A stretch of 42,324 nt of DNA. Origin: SIG469 sp964384255. GTDB taxonomy: Bacteria; Bacillota; Clostridia; Oscillospirales; Oscillospiraceae. Below the pieces are notes generated by a model. The model did not search any database and was not told the origin of the DNA. It was given only the letters and a program-made list of their open reading frames with translations. Positions 16,824 to 24,757 of this stretch are shown here, piece after piece. A program made the translations under genes and the position numbers. The number at the start of each line of letters is the position of its first letter. The first letter of the stretch is position 1. The stretch is taken from contig CAYLKH010000009.1 in the NCBI GenBank assembly GCA_964384255.1, positions 1-42,324 on the forward strand, in the 5' to 3' direction.

Positions 16824-16901
16824 ATGAAAAAACTTCTTGCTTGTTTGCTATGGTTATATATTACCAGCAGGATATTACACAAAAAAGCCAGAATTCATTA
16901 A
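16824..16901 (+). CDS. Possible 25-residue hydrophobic peptide
   Basis: ATG at 16824 has a near-ideal ribosome site (AAGAAAGGAGAA directly upstream) and opens a 25-codon frame: MKKLLACLLWLYITSRIL, then a basic HKKARIH tail. This is the pattern of a one-helix membrane microprotein. No separate promoter is obvious, and the strong hairpin lies just before it. It has no neighbour on its strand within 130 bp. The perfect Shine-Dalgarno is the only real argument; it could be a chance frame. Confidence 0.3.
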   Translation: MKKLLACLLWLYITSRILHKKARIH

Positions 16902-16974
16902 GCAAATGTTAAATAACATCGAAATGTCAGGACCCAAATTCCAATTGAGGTCTGTTCTCTGTTCTCCAAAACTG

Positions 16975-16983
16975 TGCTATAAT
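16975..16983 (+). promoter_or_regulatory. Extended -10 promoter of the PHP gene
   Basis: TGC-TATAAT (TG at 16975-16976, TATAAT at 16978-16983) is an extended -10 element with no good -35, about 55 bp before the PHP start codon. Confidence 0.5.
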
Positions 16984-17039
16984 ATCCAAGTAACCGATGA
17001 TTAAATCATGAACAAATTACTGAAATCGAGGGCAACGCC

Positions 17040-17867
17040 ATGAAATACGCCGATATGCACGTTCATACTACCGCTTCTGACGGTACCGCTTCTCCTTCCC
17101 AAGTGGTGGCTATGGCCGCTGGGCTTGGGCTTTCAGCCATAGCCATAACCGACCACGACACAGTGTCAGGCATTGCCGAAGCTGTGTCAGCCGGGGAAAG
17201 CTACGGCATTCAGGTCATTTCCGGTATCGAAATTTCAACCGATTATATGGACAGAGATGTCCATATGCTGGGATACTTTATCGACCCGGATTCTCCCGGG
17301 CTGGAACCGGTTTTGAACTGGTCGGTTAGGGAAAAGCAGCTGAGAAACCAGAAAATCGTTTCTGCTCTCAACAGCGCCGGTTATAATATCGACCTGGAAA
17401 AGATAACCGCTTCCCATCCGGCTACCATTATCGGCAGACCCCACATTGCCGCCGAAATGATGGCTATGGGCTATGTTTCCTCCATGGGTGAGTGCTTTGA
17501 AAAATATCTGGGAGAGGGGCAGCCCTTTTATATCCCCCGGCAACGTCTTAAATTCACCGATGCCATCGCCTTTATAATCCGCTCCGGCGGCAAAGCCGTA
17601 CTGGCCCATCCTCTGCAATACAGGTTCTCGCGGCAGGCCACCGAAGACATGGTGCGGCTCGCCAGGGATAACGGTTGCCGCGGGATCGAGGTGTATTACA
17701 CCGGTTACACCCAGTCTGACAGAGATCATCTGCTGGATCTGGCTCAAAGATATGGCCTTGTTGCGACCGGCGGCTCTGATTATCACGGCGATAACAAGCC
17801 CGAAATCTCCATCGGTCAGGCAATGGCTCCTTATAACGCGGTGGAGCAACTGCTTTCCAGAAATTAA
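17040..17867 (+). CDS. PHP-domain phosphoesterase (3',5'-nucleoside bisphosphate phosphatase-like)
   Basis: 275 residues with the polymerase-and-histidinol-phosphatase metal motifs in order: DMHVHTTASDG (His7, His9), ITDHDTVSG near 40, GIEIS near 66, RPHIAAEM near 145, VLAHPLQY near 188 and GGSDYHGDN near 250. Length and motifs match the RNase AM/YciV group, which removes the 3'-phosphate of nucleoside 3',5'-bisphosphates and can act on RNA 5' ends. It is cytoplasmic and metal-dependent. GAGGGC precedes the start. It is a single gene facing the purine lipoprotein gene. Other PHP phosphoesterase activities cannot be excluded. Confidence 0.88.
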   Translation: MKYADMHVHTTASDGTASPSQVVAMAAGLGLSAIAITDHDTVSGIAEAVSAGESYGIQVISGIEISTDYMDRDVHMLGYFIDPDSPGLEPVLNWSVREKQLRNQKIVSALNSAGYNIDLEKITASHPATIIGRPHIAAEMMAMGYVSSMGECFEKYLGEGQPFYIPRQRLKFTDAIAFIIRSGGKAVLAHPLQYRFSRQATEDMVRLARDNGCRGIEVYYTGYTQSDRDHLLDLAQRYGLVATGGSDYHGDNKPEISIGQAMAPYNAVEQLLSRN

Positions 17868-17896
17868 GTAACCGGAAAGCAGGAAATAAACACAAA

Positions 17897-17941
17897 GCCC
17901 CCGGCCCGGTCAGCCGAAAATCAGCGGACCGGGCCGGGAGC
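17897..17941. terminator. Convergent GC-rich hairpin (PHP gene / BMP lipoprotein gene)
   Basis: GCCCCCGGCCCGGT (17897-17910) and ACCGGGCCGGGAGC (17928-17941) pair with one mismatch. A short TTT follows on the minus strand. It lies between converging stops and probably serves the lipoprotein gene best. Confidence 0.65.
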
Positions 17942-17959
17942 CGAATTTATATCAGGGAT

Positions 17960-19273
17960 TTAGTTTGCGTTCAGTTCGGTAATGCCGTCGATACGCAGAT
18001 CGAACAGAGGAGCAGAGATGGCTTCGGATTCGTGGAAGTAGCCATCATAAACAAGGGACACGCCCTCGAAGCCCCAGGACTGGTCATAGCTTTCAACAGT
18101 CTCGCCACCAACGGTGAAGGTAGAGGTATCGAATACCTTCTTGCTGCCGTCCTTCAGAGCGGCAACGACTTCGTCAACCTTTTCCTGAGTGCCTTCGGCG
18201 CAGGCTTCGCCCAGGGGGGAGATCTGAACGCCGTCGTCAGCATAGGAGCAGGTGTGGTTTTTGGCAAGGGGTTCGCCCTTCATGGCGGTGTCGATGATGC
18301 TGGTATAAAGGACCTTCCAGTTGTTCTGAGCGGAAGTCAGGGCAACATGAGGAGCGACAGACAGCATATCAACGTTGTATCCGACGGAAACAACGGTAGT
18401 GCCGTTGTTATAAGCGGCTTCGCAGGCAGAGGGAGCGCCGGTAGAGTCGGCGTGCTGGCCGATGACAACACAGCCCTTGGCCATCAGAGCGTTGGCAGCT
18501 TCGCCTTCGGCAGTGATATCAAACCAGGAGTTGGTGTACTGAACGTCCATGTGAGCTTCGGGAACGATGGACTGGATGCCCAGGAAGAAGGCAGTGTAGC
18601 CGGAAACGACCTCGGCATAGGGATAAGCGCCGACATAACCGACATAAGGATCGGTAACTTCGCCGTTATCCATCATTTCTTTAAGCTTAATGCCGGCAAC
18701 GACACCGGAAACATAGCGAGATTCATAAACGCTGGGGAAGTAGTTGACCACATTGTCAAGTCCGCAGGTAGCAGCCTGCTGGCCGGTACCGGGGCAGAAG
18801 ATAACATCAGGATACTCGGAAGCAGCCTGGATCATATAGGTTTCATGGGAGAAGCTGTTGGAAAAAATGATCTGGCAGCCTTCTTCGGCCAGGTCAACAG
18901 CGGTGTCATAGCAGGTTTCGTCTTCGGGAATGTTGTATTTGAAGATATACTGAGCCTCGGTCAGGCCAAGAGCCTCGATAGCGGCCTGGATGCCTTCGAT
19001 ATGAGCATAGGTATAGCCTTCGTTTTCGTCGCCAAGCAGGACGAAGCCGACCTTGAAGGTCCCGTTATCAACAGCTTCTTTGACCCTGCTGGTGTCAACG
19101 GGGTTGGCGTTGGCGGCAGCGACCTTATCGGCTACAGTAGCTTCAGCGTCGGTGGCAGCGTCGGCAGCGGTGGATTCTTCTTCAGCGGGTGCCACGGTGG
19201 TTTCTTCGCCGGAACAGGCGACGAGAGAAAGCAGCATCATGGCAGCCAGAAGAAGTGCGATGATTTTTTTCAT
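17960..19273 (-). CDS. BMP-family nucleoside-binding lipoprotein (PnrA/NupN-like)
   Basis: 437 residues with a lipoprotein signal peptide (MKKIIALLL...LVACSG), an Ala/Glu/Thr linker, then the BMP fold of Treponema PnrA and Bacillus NupN: FKVGFVLLGDENEGYTYAHIEG (in part), QIIFSNSFSHETYM and GYVGAYPYAEVVSGYTAFFLGIQS (in part), with KGCVVIGQHADSTG and VALTSAQNNWK later. These proteins capture purine nucleosides for an ABC importer. GGAGGAAAACTGTC precedes the ATG. It lies 67 bp after xpt on the same strand, and its likely ATPase and permeases are at 9910-13536, about 4.4 kb away. Sequence family and the xpt link both support purine nucleoside or base transport. The exact ligand is inferred. Confidence 0.88.
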   Translation of the reverse strand: MKKIIALLLAAMMLLSLVACSGEETTVAPAEEESTAADAATDAEATVADKVAAANANPVDTSRVKEAVDNGTFKVGFVLLGDENEGYTYAHIEGIQAAIEALGLTEAQYIFKYNIPEDETCYDTAVDLAEEGCQIIFSNSFSHETYMIQAASEYPDVIFCPGTGQQAATCGLDNVVNYFPSVYESRYVSGVVAGIKLKEMMDNGEVTDPYVGYVGAYPYAEVVSGYTAFFLGIQSIVPEAHMDVQYTNSWFDITAEGEAANALMAKGCVVIGQHADSTGAPSACEAAYNNGTTVVSVGYNVDMLSVAPHVALTSAQNNWKVLYTSIIDTAMKGEPLAKNHTCSYADDGVQISPLGEACAEGTQEKVDEVVAALKDGSKKVFDTSTFTVGGETVESYDQSWGFEGVSLVYDGYFHESEAISAPLFDLRIDGITELNAN

Positions 19274-19340
19274 GACAGTTTTCCTCCATAATGATTCTTT
19301 ACATATTTACACGGTCCTTGGACCTGATGCACAAAACTGG

Positions 19341-19922
19341 TCAGCGGCAGAAAACGATACCGGTTCGGGGATCCATGGACTGTATCCGGGCCAGAGATTC
19401 GATACGTATCCCCTTTGCTCTCAGCATTTCGCCTCCGGGCTGGAACGCCTTTTCGATGGCTATCCCCGCGCCCACCAGATAAGCGCCCGCCTGCTCCACA
19501 AGCTGGCACAGCCCGGAAAGGGCAGCCCCGTTGGCAAGAAAATCGTCGATAATAAGGACTCTGTCGCCGCTGTTGAGAAAATCGCAGGATACGATTATGT
19601 CGGATATGTTGCCATGGGTAAAGGATTCTACCCTGGCGGTGTAGACATCGCCTGCGATATTTTTGGTTTTGCTTTTCTTTGCAAATACAACAGGGCATCC
19701 GAACACCTGCCCAACAACGCAGGCTATACCTATACCGGATGCCTCAATGGTCAGTATTTTGTTAACTCCGCAGCCGTCATAGATGCGCTTCCATTCCAGC
19801 GCCATCTGGTGAAACAGCTCAACATCCATCTGGTGGTTGAGAAAGCTGTCAACTTTCAGGACGTCGCCGTCTTTGACGATGCCGTCTTTGATGATACGCT
19901 GCTCCAGCAAATGCATATTCAT
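19341..19922 (-). CDS. xpt: Xanthine phosphoribosyltransferase
   Basis: 193 residues from MNMHLLEQ, the size of Bacillus subtilis Xpt. The start matches the family (LLEQRIIKDG, then VLKVDSFLNHQMD). The PRPP-binding loop is VLIIDDFLANGAA near 125-137, and KILTIEASGIGIA and VVFAKKSKT are typical. It converts xanthine plus PRPP to XMP in the cytoplasm for purine salvage. The start at 19922 has only a GGGGG run upstream. Longer versions of the frame would begin upstream of the promoter -10. A short leader of about 20 nt leaves no room for the guanine riboswitch that often controls xpt. The nucleoside-binding lipoprotein gene follows on the same strand. Confidence 0.93.
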   Translation of the reverse strand: MNMHLLEQRIIKDGIVKDGDVLKVDSFLNHQMDVELFHQMALEWKRIYDGCGVNKILTIEASGIGIACVVGQVFGCPVVFAKKSKTKNIAGDVYTARVESFTHGNISDIIVSCDFLNSGDRVLIIDDFLANGAALSGLCQLVEQAGAYLVGAGIAIEKAFQPGGEMLRAKGIRIESLARIQSMDPRTGIVFCR

Positions 19923-19947
19923 CAGCCCCCATGTCTTGATACTTAAT

Positions 19948-19976
19948 AGTTTACATGAAAACCGTCGAAATGGCAA
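19948..19976 (-). promoter_or_regulatory. xpt promoter
   Basis: Minus strand: TTGCCA (19971-19976), 17-nt spacer, TAAACT (19948-19953). It lies just upstream of the xpt start. Confidence 0.6.
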
Positions 19977-20023
19977 CCTAATTATTAAACTTTAATATGC
20001 CTAATTTTTAACGATGCGGCAAA

Positions 20024-20058
20024 CCCGCCGCCTCAACCTGGTTCGTTGAGGCGGCGGG
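20024..20058 (-). terminator. Terminator hairpin of the CofE-like gene
   Basis: CCCGCCGCCTCAAC (20024-20037) pairs perfectly over 14 bp with GTTGAGGCGGCGGG (20045-20058). The T-tract after it is short (GTTTG) on the minus strand, but it lies directly after the stop codon. Confidence 0.7.
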
Positions 20059-20065
20059 GAGGATA

Positions 20066-21265
20066 TTACATGGAATAGTTGTCAAAATAGCCCTGGATGA
20101 ATACAACAGGGGTACCCTTATCTCCGGAGCCGGAGGTCAGGTCGCACAGGGAGCCGATAAGGTCGGTAAGCTGACGGGGAGTAGTACCCTCGGAGGCCAT
20201 GTTGCCGACCAGATTGCTTTCTTTGGCCTTGATGGAGCTGCGGATAGCCTCGGCCAGTGCGTCGCCGGAAAGCTGGGCAAAGTCGTTGTCTGCCAGATAT
20301 TTCAGCTTAAGCTCGTTGGGAGTTCCGCCAAGTCCGGAGGTGTAGGCCGGAGAAACAACAGGATCGGCCAGTTCCCAGATTTTGCCAACAGGGTCTTTGA
20401 AGGCGCCGTCGCCATAGATCATGCATTCGATGTTTTTGCCGGTCATGGCGACAAGCTTGCTTTGCAGAGTATCGACAAAGCTCTGGCAGTCTCTGGGGAA
20501 AAGCTTGACAGAATCCTCGGTAGCCTTGTTGGAACCCAGCAGGCCAAACTTTTCGTTATATCCGCTGCCATTGACGGAAGCGGTAAGGATATCGTCCAGG
20601 CCAAGAACCTTTTCGGCCCCGGCAGCCAGCAGTCTGCGTTTGGAGCGGGTTCTGGAATGGATGTCGCAGGTAAGGACGTTTTTAGTATAGTTGAGTATGG
20701 TGGTGGTGCGGTTGGAGAAGATAATCTCCACATCGCAGCCGCACTGGGTTATAAGGTCGCGATAATACTGGACATAATCAACGCCGGTAAAGGGGTGCTT
20801 GATATAGCCAAAGATATCCCTGTATTCCTGCTCACTGAGAACGTCGCTCCAGGGGTTAACTCCCTTTTCGTCCAGCAGATCCTCGTCAAACAGGTGGTTG
20901 CCCACCTCGTCAGAAGGGAAGCTGAGCATAAGATATATCTTCTTCACGCCCTTGGCGATGCCCCGCAGCACGATCGCAAAGCGGTTGCGGGAAAGGATGG
21001 GGAATATAACGCCTATTTCGTCGGCAGCAAACTTGGCCGCAACATCGGCAGCAATAGCGTCAACACTGGCATAATTGCCTGCGCAGCGGGCCACAACAGA
21101 TTCGGTTACGGCAACGATATCCCGGTCGTTGAAGCTGAATCCCTCCGCCCTGGACGCGGCGACAACGCTGTCGGCCACGATGGACGCAAGATCCTCTCCT
21201 TCGCGAACGATGGGGGTCCGGATGCCTCTAACAACGGTTCCTACGGTTCTCATTTTTATGACCAT
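20066..21265 (-). CDS. CofE-like protein (coenzyme F420-0:L-glutamate ligase family)
   Basis: 399 residues matching the Firmicute branch of the F420_ligase (CofE/FbiB-N) fold: RTVGTVVRGIRTPIVREGED at the start, DRDIVAVTESVVAR near 48, GVIFPILSRNRFA near 84, MLSFPSDEVGNHL near 112, the long LGLDDILTASVNGSGYNEK region near 225, and VYGDGAFKDP-like IYGDGAFKDPVGKIWELADP near 285. CofE adds gamma-linked glutamates to F420-0 using GTP. No other F420 or deazaflavin gene is in view and most Clostridia lack F420, so the real acceptor is unclear; another gamma-glutamylation is possible. The start is ambiguous: GAAAGG lies 1 nt before ATG 21265 and 13 nt before the ATG four codons later. It is a single gene, divergent from cls. 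Confidence 0.78.
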   Translation of the reverse strand: MVIKMRTVGTVVRGIRTPIVREGEDLASIVADSVVAASRAEGFSFNDRDIVAVTESVVARCAGNYASVDAIAADVAAKFAADEIGVIFPILSRNRFAIVLRGIAKGVKKIYLMLSFPSDEVGNHLFDEDLLDEKGVNPWSDVLSEQEYRDIFGYIKHPFTGVDYVQYYRDLITQCGCDVEIIFSNRTTTILNYTKNVLTCDIHSRTRSKRRLLAAGAEKVLGLDDILTASVNGSGYNEKFGLLGSNKATEDSVKLFPRDCQSFVDTLQSKLVAMTGKNIECMIYGDGAFKDPVGKIWELADPVVSPAYTSGLGGTPNELKLKYLADNDFAQLSGDALAEAIRSSIKAKESNLVGNMASEGTTPRQLTDLIGSLCDLTSGSGDKGTPVVFIQGYFDNYSM

Positions 21266-21399
21266 GCCTTTCTGATTGAAAATAACGTTTGATGGCTAAG
21301 CACATTAACAACAACACTCTTATTATGCCGCAAATTCGTCACAAAGTAAAGCAGTAGTTTTTTATGCGCCATATAAACACTGCTTATAGCAGAACAGAT

Positions 21400-21428
21400 T
21401 TGACAACCGTTCTCAAAGGCGGTATGAT
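21400..21428 (+). promoter_or_regulatory. cls promoter
   Basis: TTGACA (21400-21405), 17-nt spacer, TATGAT (21423-21428): 11 of 12 consensus bases, with the start codon only 20 bp further on. Confidence 0.8.
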
Positions 21429-21448
21429 TTTATACCGGAGGTAAGTCT

Positions 21449-22978
21449 ATGAAACGCTTTATCAGCAGATCTATCAACCGCGTCACCCTTACGGCGCTGT
21501 TTATGCTGGCCCAGATCTATGTGATAGCCTCTGCCGCCTATTCTCTTCGCGAACGCTTTGCATGGTTTTATGCTGCCAGCATACTGATCTCAATTATCAT
21601 TTTTGTCTACATCATCAACGAAAACAGCAATCCCGCCTATAAGATAGCATGGCTCGTTCCAATACTTCTGCTTCCGTTTTTTGGCGGGCTGCTCTACCTC
21701 ACCTTTGGCAAAAACCACATTTCTGCCCGCCAGAAAAAACGTATGATGGCCATCTCCTCCAGCGGCCGGAGGGCCATGCTGTCCACCAACTCCGCTCTCG
21801 ACAGCCTCAGGCAGCAGGATAGCGACGGCGCCGTTCAGGCAGCGTATATTCAAAACGTGACCGGTATGCCTGTGTTTGAAGGCAGCAGCACAGAATATCT
21901 TCCCACCGGCGAAGATATGTATGCCCGGATGCTTGTAGAGCTTGAAAAGGCCGAAAAATACATTTTTCTCGAATATTTCATTATCGAACCCGGCGTTATG
22001 TGGGATGGCATTTTGGATATTCTTGTCAAAAAGGCTGCTCAGGGCGTAGATGTCCGGGTAATATACGACGATGCCGGAAGCCTGTTCACTGTCCCCACCA
22101 GTTTTTCCCGCCAGCTGTCGGCTCTGGGCATCAAATGTCAGGTTTTTCACCGTTTTGTTCCCGTTCTGTCCGGTCGCTTCAACAACAGGGACCATCGAAA
22201 AATATGCGTCATCGACGGCATAACGGCTTTCACCGGCGGCATCAATCTGGCGGATGAATATATTAACAGGAAAGAGCGCTTTGGCCACTGGCTGGACAGC
22301 GGCATTGTCATAAAGGGTCCTGCCGCCTGGGGATTTGCAGTCATGTTCCTTTCCATCTGGGGCTATGTCAGCGGCAGCCAGCCGGATCATTCTTCATTCA
22401 GGCCGAAGTCGCCGGTTCCATCCAATGGCCGTGGATTTGTTGTTCCTGTGGGGGACATCCCTCTTGACGACGATCAGGTGGGCGAAACCGTTTATCTCAA
22501 CATGATAAGCCGGGCAAGGGACTATATCTATATCTCCACTCCCTACCTTATCCCCAGCCATGAAATACTGACCTCGCTTGCCGGAGTGGCCAGATCCGGG
22601 GTGGATGTCAGGATAATAACGCCCCACATCCCTGACAAAAAGGCTGTATTTCATCTGACTCAGGCCAACTATCAGCTGCTTATCGACGCAGGAGTCAGGA
22701 TCTATGAATACACTCCCGGGTTTATCCACTCAAAAATCGCTGTATGCGACGACAAATATGCTCTGGTAGGCACCATAAATCTGGATTACCGCAGTTTATA
22801 CCTCCATTACGAGTGTGGTGCCTGGATGTGCGGGACCGATGCCGTTCTTCCCATAAAGGAAAGCTACCTGAACACCCTGGACAGCTGCCAGGAAATAACC
22901 CATGACTGGTGCGCAAGCCAGCCTCTGGCCAAGCGCATAGCCGCCAGCGTTTTAAAAATCTTTGCGCCGCTGTTTTAA
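21449..22978 (+). CDS. cls: Cardiolipin synthase
   Basis: 509 residues, the normal length for Firmicute Cls. Two N-terminal membrane helices (about 12-32 and 38-58, then ILLLPFFGGLLYLTFGK near 75-90) anchor it in the cytoplasmic membrane. Two phospholipase-D HKD motifs follow: HRKICVIDGITAFTGG near 249 and HSKIAVCDDKYALVGTINLD near 427, each with the catalytic His-Lys-Asp. It joins two phosphatidylglycerols to cardiolipin plus glycerol. GGAGG lies 7 nt upstream of the ATG. It is monocistronic, with a near-consensus promoter and an intrinsic terminator shared with the convergent LCP gene. Confidence 0.95.
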   Translation: MKRFISRSINRVTLTALFMLAQIYVIASAAYSLRERFAWFYAASILISIIIFVYIINENSNPAYKIAWLVPILLLPFFGGLLYLTFGKNHISARQKKRMMAISSSGRRAMLSTNSALDSLRQQDSDGAVQAAYIQNVTGMPVFEGSSTEYLPTGEDMYARMLVELEKAEKYIFLEYFIIEPGVMWDGILDILVKKAAQGVDVRVIYDDAGSLFTVPTSFSRQLSALGIKCQVFHRFVPVLSGRFNNRDHRKICVIDGITAFTGGINLADEYINRKERFGHWLDSGIVIKGPAAWGFAVMFLSIWGYVSGSQPDHSSFRPKSPVPSNGRGFVVPVGDIPLDDDQVGETVYLNMISRARDYIYISTPYLIPSHEILTSLAGVARSGVDVRIITPHIPDKKAVFHLTQANYQLLIDAGVRIYEYTPGFIHSKIAVCDDKYALVGTINLDYRSLYLHYECGAWMCGTDAVLPIKESYLNTLDSCQEITHDWCASQPLAKRIAASVLKIFAPLF

Positions 22979-22981
22979 GCC

Positions 22982-23019
22982 AAAAATTCCGGAAAGCTGA
23001 AAGCCTTCCGGAATTTTTT
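22982..23019. terminator. Bidirectional terminator between cls and the LCP gene
   Basis: AAAAATTCCGGAA (22982-22994) and TTCCGGAATTTTT (23006-23018) pair perfectly. Plus strand ends in six T, minus in five T. Confidence 0.9.
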
Positions 23020-23073
23020 AACTTGTAGGCAAACCCAAGGGGAGCTATGCCTGCGTTCTGAATTATTTATGGT

Positions 23074-24603
23074 TCAGTTATTAATACCTCTGACAGCCTC
23101 ATCTTCGTCAGCAGAGCCGTCATCCTCAGCGTATTTGCCCAGCTTATGCTCCTGCTCGTAAGCATCGACAGCTTCGGGGTCATAACCGCTGACATAATAA
23201 TCCTCGTAAATTATCTGATAGATATAGTCGCTGGCATAATCCAGGTCGTAAATATAATACCAGCCGCCGTATATGGTCCCGCCGAATGCGCTGATCGCAT
23301 CGTCGCCGGGGATGGAATGCATTTCAATGGTCAGCTCATCGTCCAGCAGGATATCGCTCATGGAGATCATCTCCGCGATATCAAATGATGTGGTCGTCAT
23401 GCTGGCACACTGACGGATAAGGGCGGGATAATATGTAGGACTCAGGTCCTTGGCTTTGTTGTACATTGACAGCAGGACCTCCTGCTGGCGGCTCTGGCGC
23501 ACCAGGTCCGAGTCGATGGTGCGGATACGGCAGTATTTCAGGCCGAATTTGCCATCGAGAGTTGTTTTCCCTATTTCGATAGCCGGGTTGTTCATAAACT
23601 TCCATTCGGCGTAATCCACCTCGACCTCAACGCCGCCAAACAGGTCTATCAGATCCTCCATGCTGTCGAAATCGATACTTATATAATCTTCTACGTTAAG
23701 GCTGAAGTTCTCGTTAAGCACCTGGATAGCATATGCCGCGCCGCCCCAACGGAAGGCATGGTTTATCTTGCTGGAATATCCCTTGTCGCTGTAAACCACA
23801 TAGGTATCACGGGCGATGCTTGTGAGCTTTATCTTATGATGGATAGGGTCAAGGGTCACAAGAATAATAGCGTCTGAGATGCCTATTTCATCCAGTCCGT
23901 AGCAAACAAAGGTCTGTATCTGGTCATAGCCGTCCTTAAGATAGCTGGTGGTATAACTGGTGGTGCTGGAATATCCGATCTGGCCGATCTGGACCTTGAT
24001 ATCTTCCGGCAGCTCGATTATGCCCATGGCCGGGTCGTCAGGGTCGGTTTCGACTTCGGTATAAGCAGCTTCCTGCTCAGGCTCCTGAGATGGCTCAGCC
24101 TCAGTCTCAGGTTCGTCCTGGAGCTGGACTTCCGGAGTTTCTGACGGCTCAACGGATGCGTCTCCCCGACTGACAACGCCATCGACCACAGAAGACCCCA
24201 GCTCCTGACCGGTCATTTTGTTGACCTCCTTGTCGATGGTCAGGCCGCTGAACATATAAACGCAAAGGGCCACCACAGCCAAAGCCAGCACCCCGGCTAT
24301 GCAGGCGATAATAATTCTTTTTTTCTTCTTGGGACCCCGGTCTTCTGTCTGAGGTTCGGCTTCCTGTTCCAGACTTTCTTCCGGTTCCTTATTCTCTTCC
24401 TGTTCAGGCTCGGTTTCCGGTTCCGGCACGTCTGCCGATTTGCTGTCAGGCTCAGGTTCGGGCTGCGGCTCGGCCACCGGCTGCGGCTCAACTACCGGCT
24501 CCGGCTGCGGCTCGGCCACCGGCTCAGGATGGGCTGATTTGGTTTCGTCGGCATGAAACTCTCTTAATATTTCGTCTACAAGCTTTTCTCTGTCATTGCT
24601 CAT
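23074..24603 (-). CDS. LytR-CpsA-Psr (LCP) family cell-wall protein
   Basis: About 509 residues from MSNDREKL. A long cytoplasmic N-terminus is dominated by Glu/Pro/Gln repeats (EPVAEPQPEP type, about 25-60) and more acidic sequence. A Lys-rich stop and one membrane helix follow (IIIACIAGVLALAVVALCVYM in part, near 120). An acidic external stalk leads to the LCP catalytic domain: LTSIARDTYVVYS, KINHAFRWGG and VEDYISIDFDSMEDLIDLFG (in part), then RTIDSDLVRQSRQQ. LCP enzymes transfer undecaprenyl-linked glycopolymers to peptidoglycan outside the cell. The conserved Arg and Asp residues are present. The ribosome site before its ATG is poor; a six-codon frame with a good site lies just upstream and may couple to it. 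It has its own promoter (-10 at 24677). Confidence 0.9.
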   Translation of the reverse strand: MSNDREKLVDEILREFHADETKSAHPEPVAEPQPEPVVEPQPVAEPQPEPEPDSKSADVPEPETEPEQEENKEPEESLEQEAEPQTEDRGPKKKKRIIIACIAGVLALAVVALCVYMFSGLTIDKEVNKMTGQELGSSVVDGVVSRGDASVEPSETPEVQLQDEPETEAEPSQEPEQEAAYTEVETDPDDPAMGIIELPEDIKVQIGQIGYSSTTSYTTSYLKDGYDQIQTFVCYGLDEIGISDAIILVTLDPIHHKIKLTSIARDTYVVYSDKGYSSKINHAFRWGGAAYAIQVLNENFSLNVEDYISIDFDSMEDLIDLFGGVEVEVDYAEWKFMNNPAIEIGKTTLDGKFGLKYCRIRTIDSDLVRQSRQQEVLLSMYNKAKDLSPTYYPALIRQCASMTTTSFDIAEMISMSDILLDDELTIEMHSIPGDDAISAFGGTIYGGWYYIYDLDYASDYIYQIIYEDYYVSGYDPEAVDAYEQEHKLGKYAEDDGSADEDEAVRGINN

Positions 24604-24607
24604 ATGG

Positions 24608-24628
24608 TCACCATACCAATGGATGCAT
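24608..24628 (-). CDS. Six-codon leader frame before the LCP gene
   Basis: ATG at 24628 follows AAGGAG with 4-nt spacing and encodes MHPLVW, then a TGA at 24610-24608. Four nucleotides separate this stop from the LCP start codon at 24603. It takes the only good ribosome site in the leader, so translation of the LCP protein probably depends on re-initiation. Inferred from spacing alone. Confidence 0.35.
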   Translation of the reverse strand: MHPLVW

Positions 24629-24676
24629 TGGTCTCCTTTCCGGGTTATTGGCATTAAACATACATTTAACCTGTTG

Positions 24677-24682
24677 ATTATA
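24677..24682 (-). promoter_or_regulatory. Probable promoter -10 of the LCP gene
   Basis: TATAAT on the minus strand (24677-24682) with a weak TTCCCA -35 at 17-nt spacing. Confidence 0.45.
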
Positions 24683-24717
24683 CACCAAAGTCACTGGTTT
24701 GGGAAGACAGAAATTTC

Positions 24718-24755
24718 AACGACGACCCGAGTATCCCCTGATTTGGTCGTCGGTT
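24718..24755 (-). terminator. Hairpin after the ABC permease gene
   Basis: AACGACGACC (24718-24727) pairs with GGTCGTCGGTT (24745-24755) around a 17-nt loop, immediately after the permease stop. The T-tract is weak on the minus strand. Confidence 0.5.
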
Positions 24756-24757
24756 AG

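Noticed and set aside
19923..20023. Guanine riboswitch before xpt
   Set aside because: A good promoter (19948-19976) leaves a leader of only about 20 nt, and no purine-aptamer core motifs are present in the region.
24390..24540. Repetitive Glu/Pro/Gln stretch in the LCP protein as a frameshift or assembly fault
   Set aside because: The reading frame is open throughout, and such acidic proline-rich cytoplasmic tails occur in LCP proteins. Imperfect repeats explain it.
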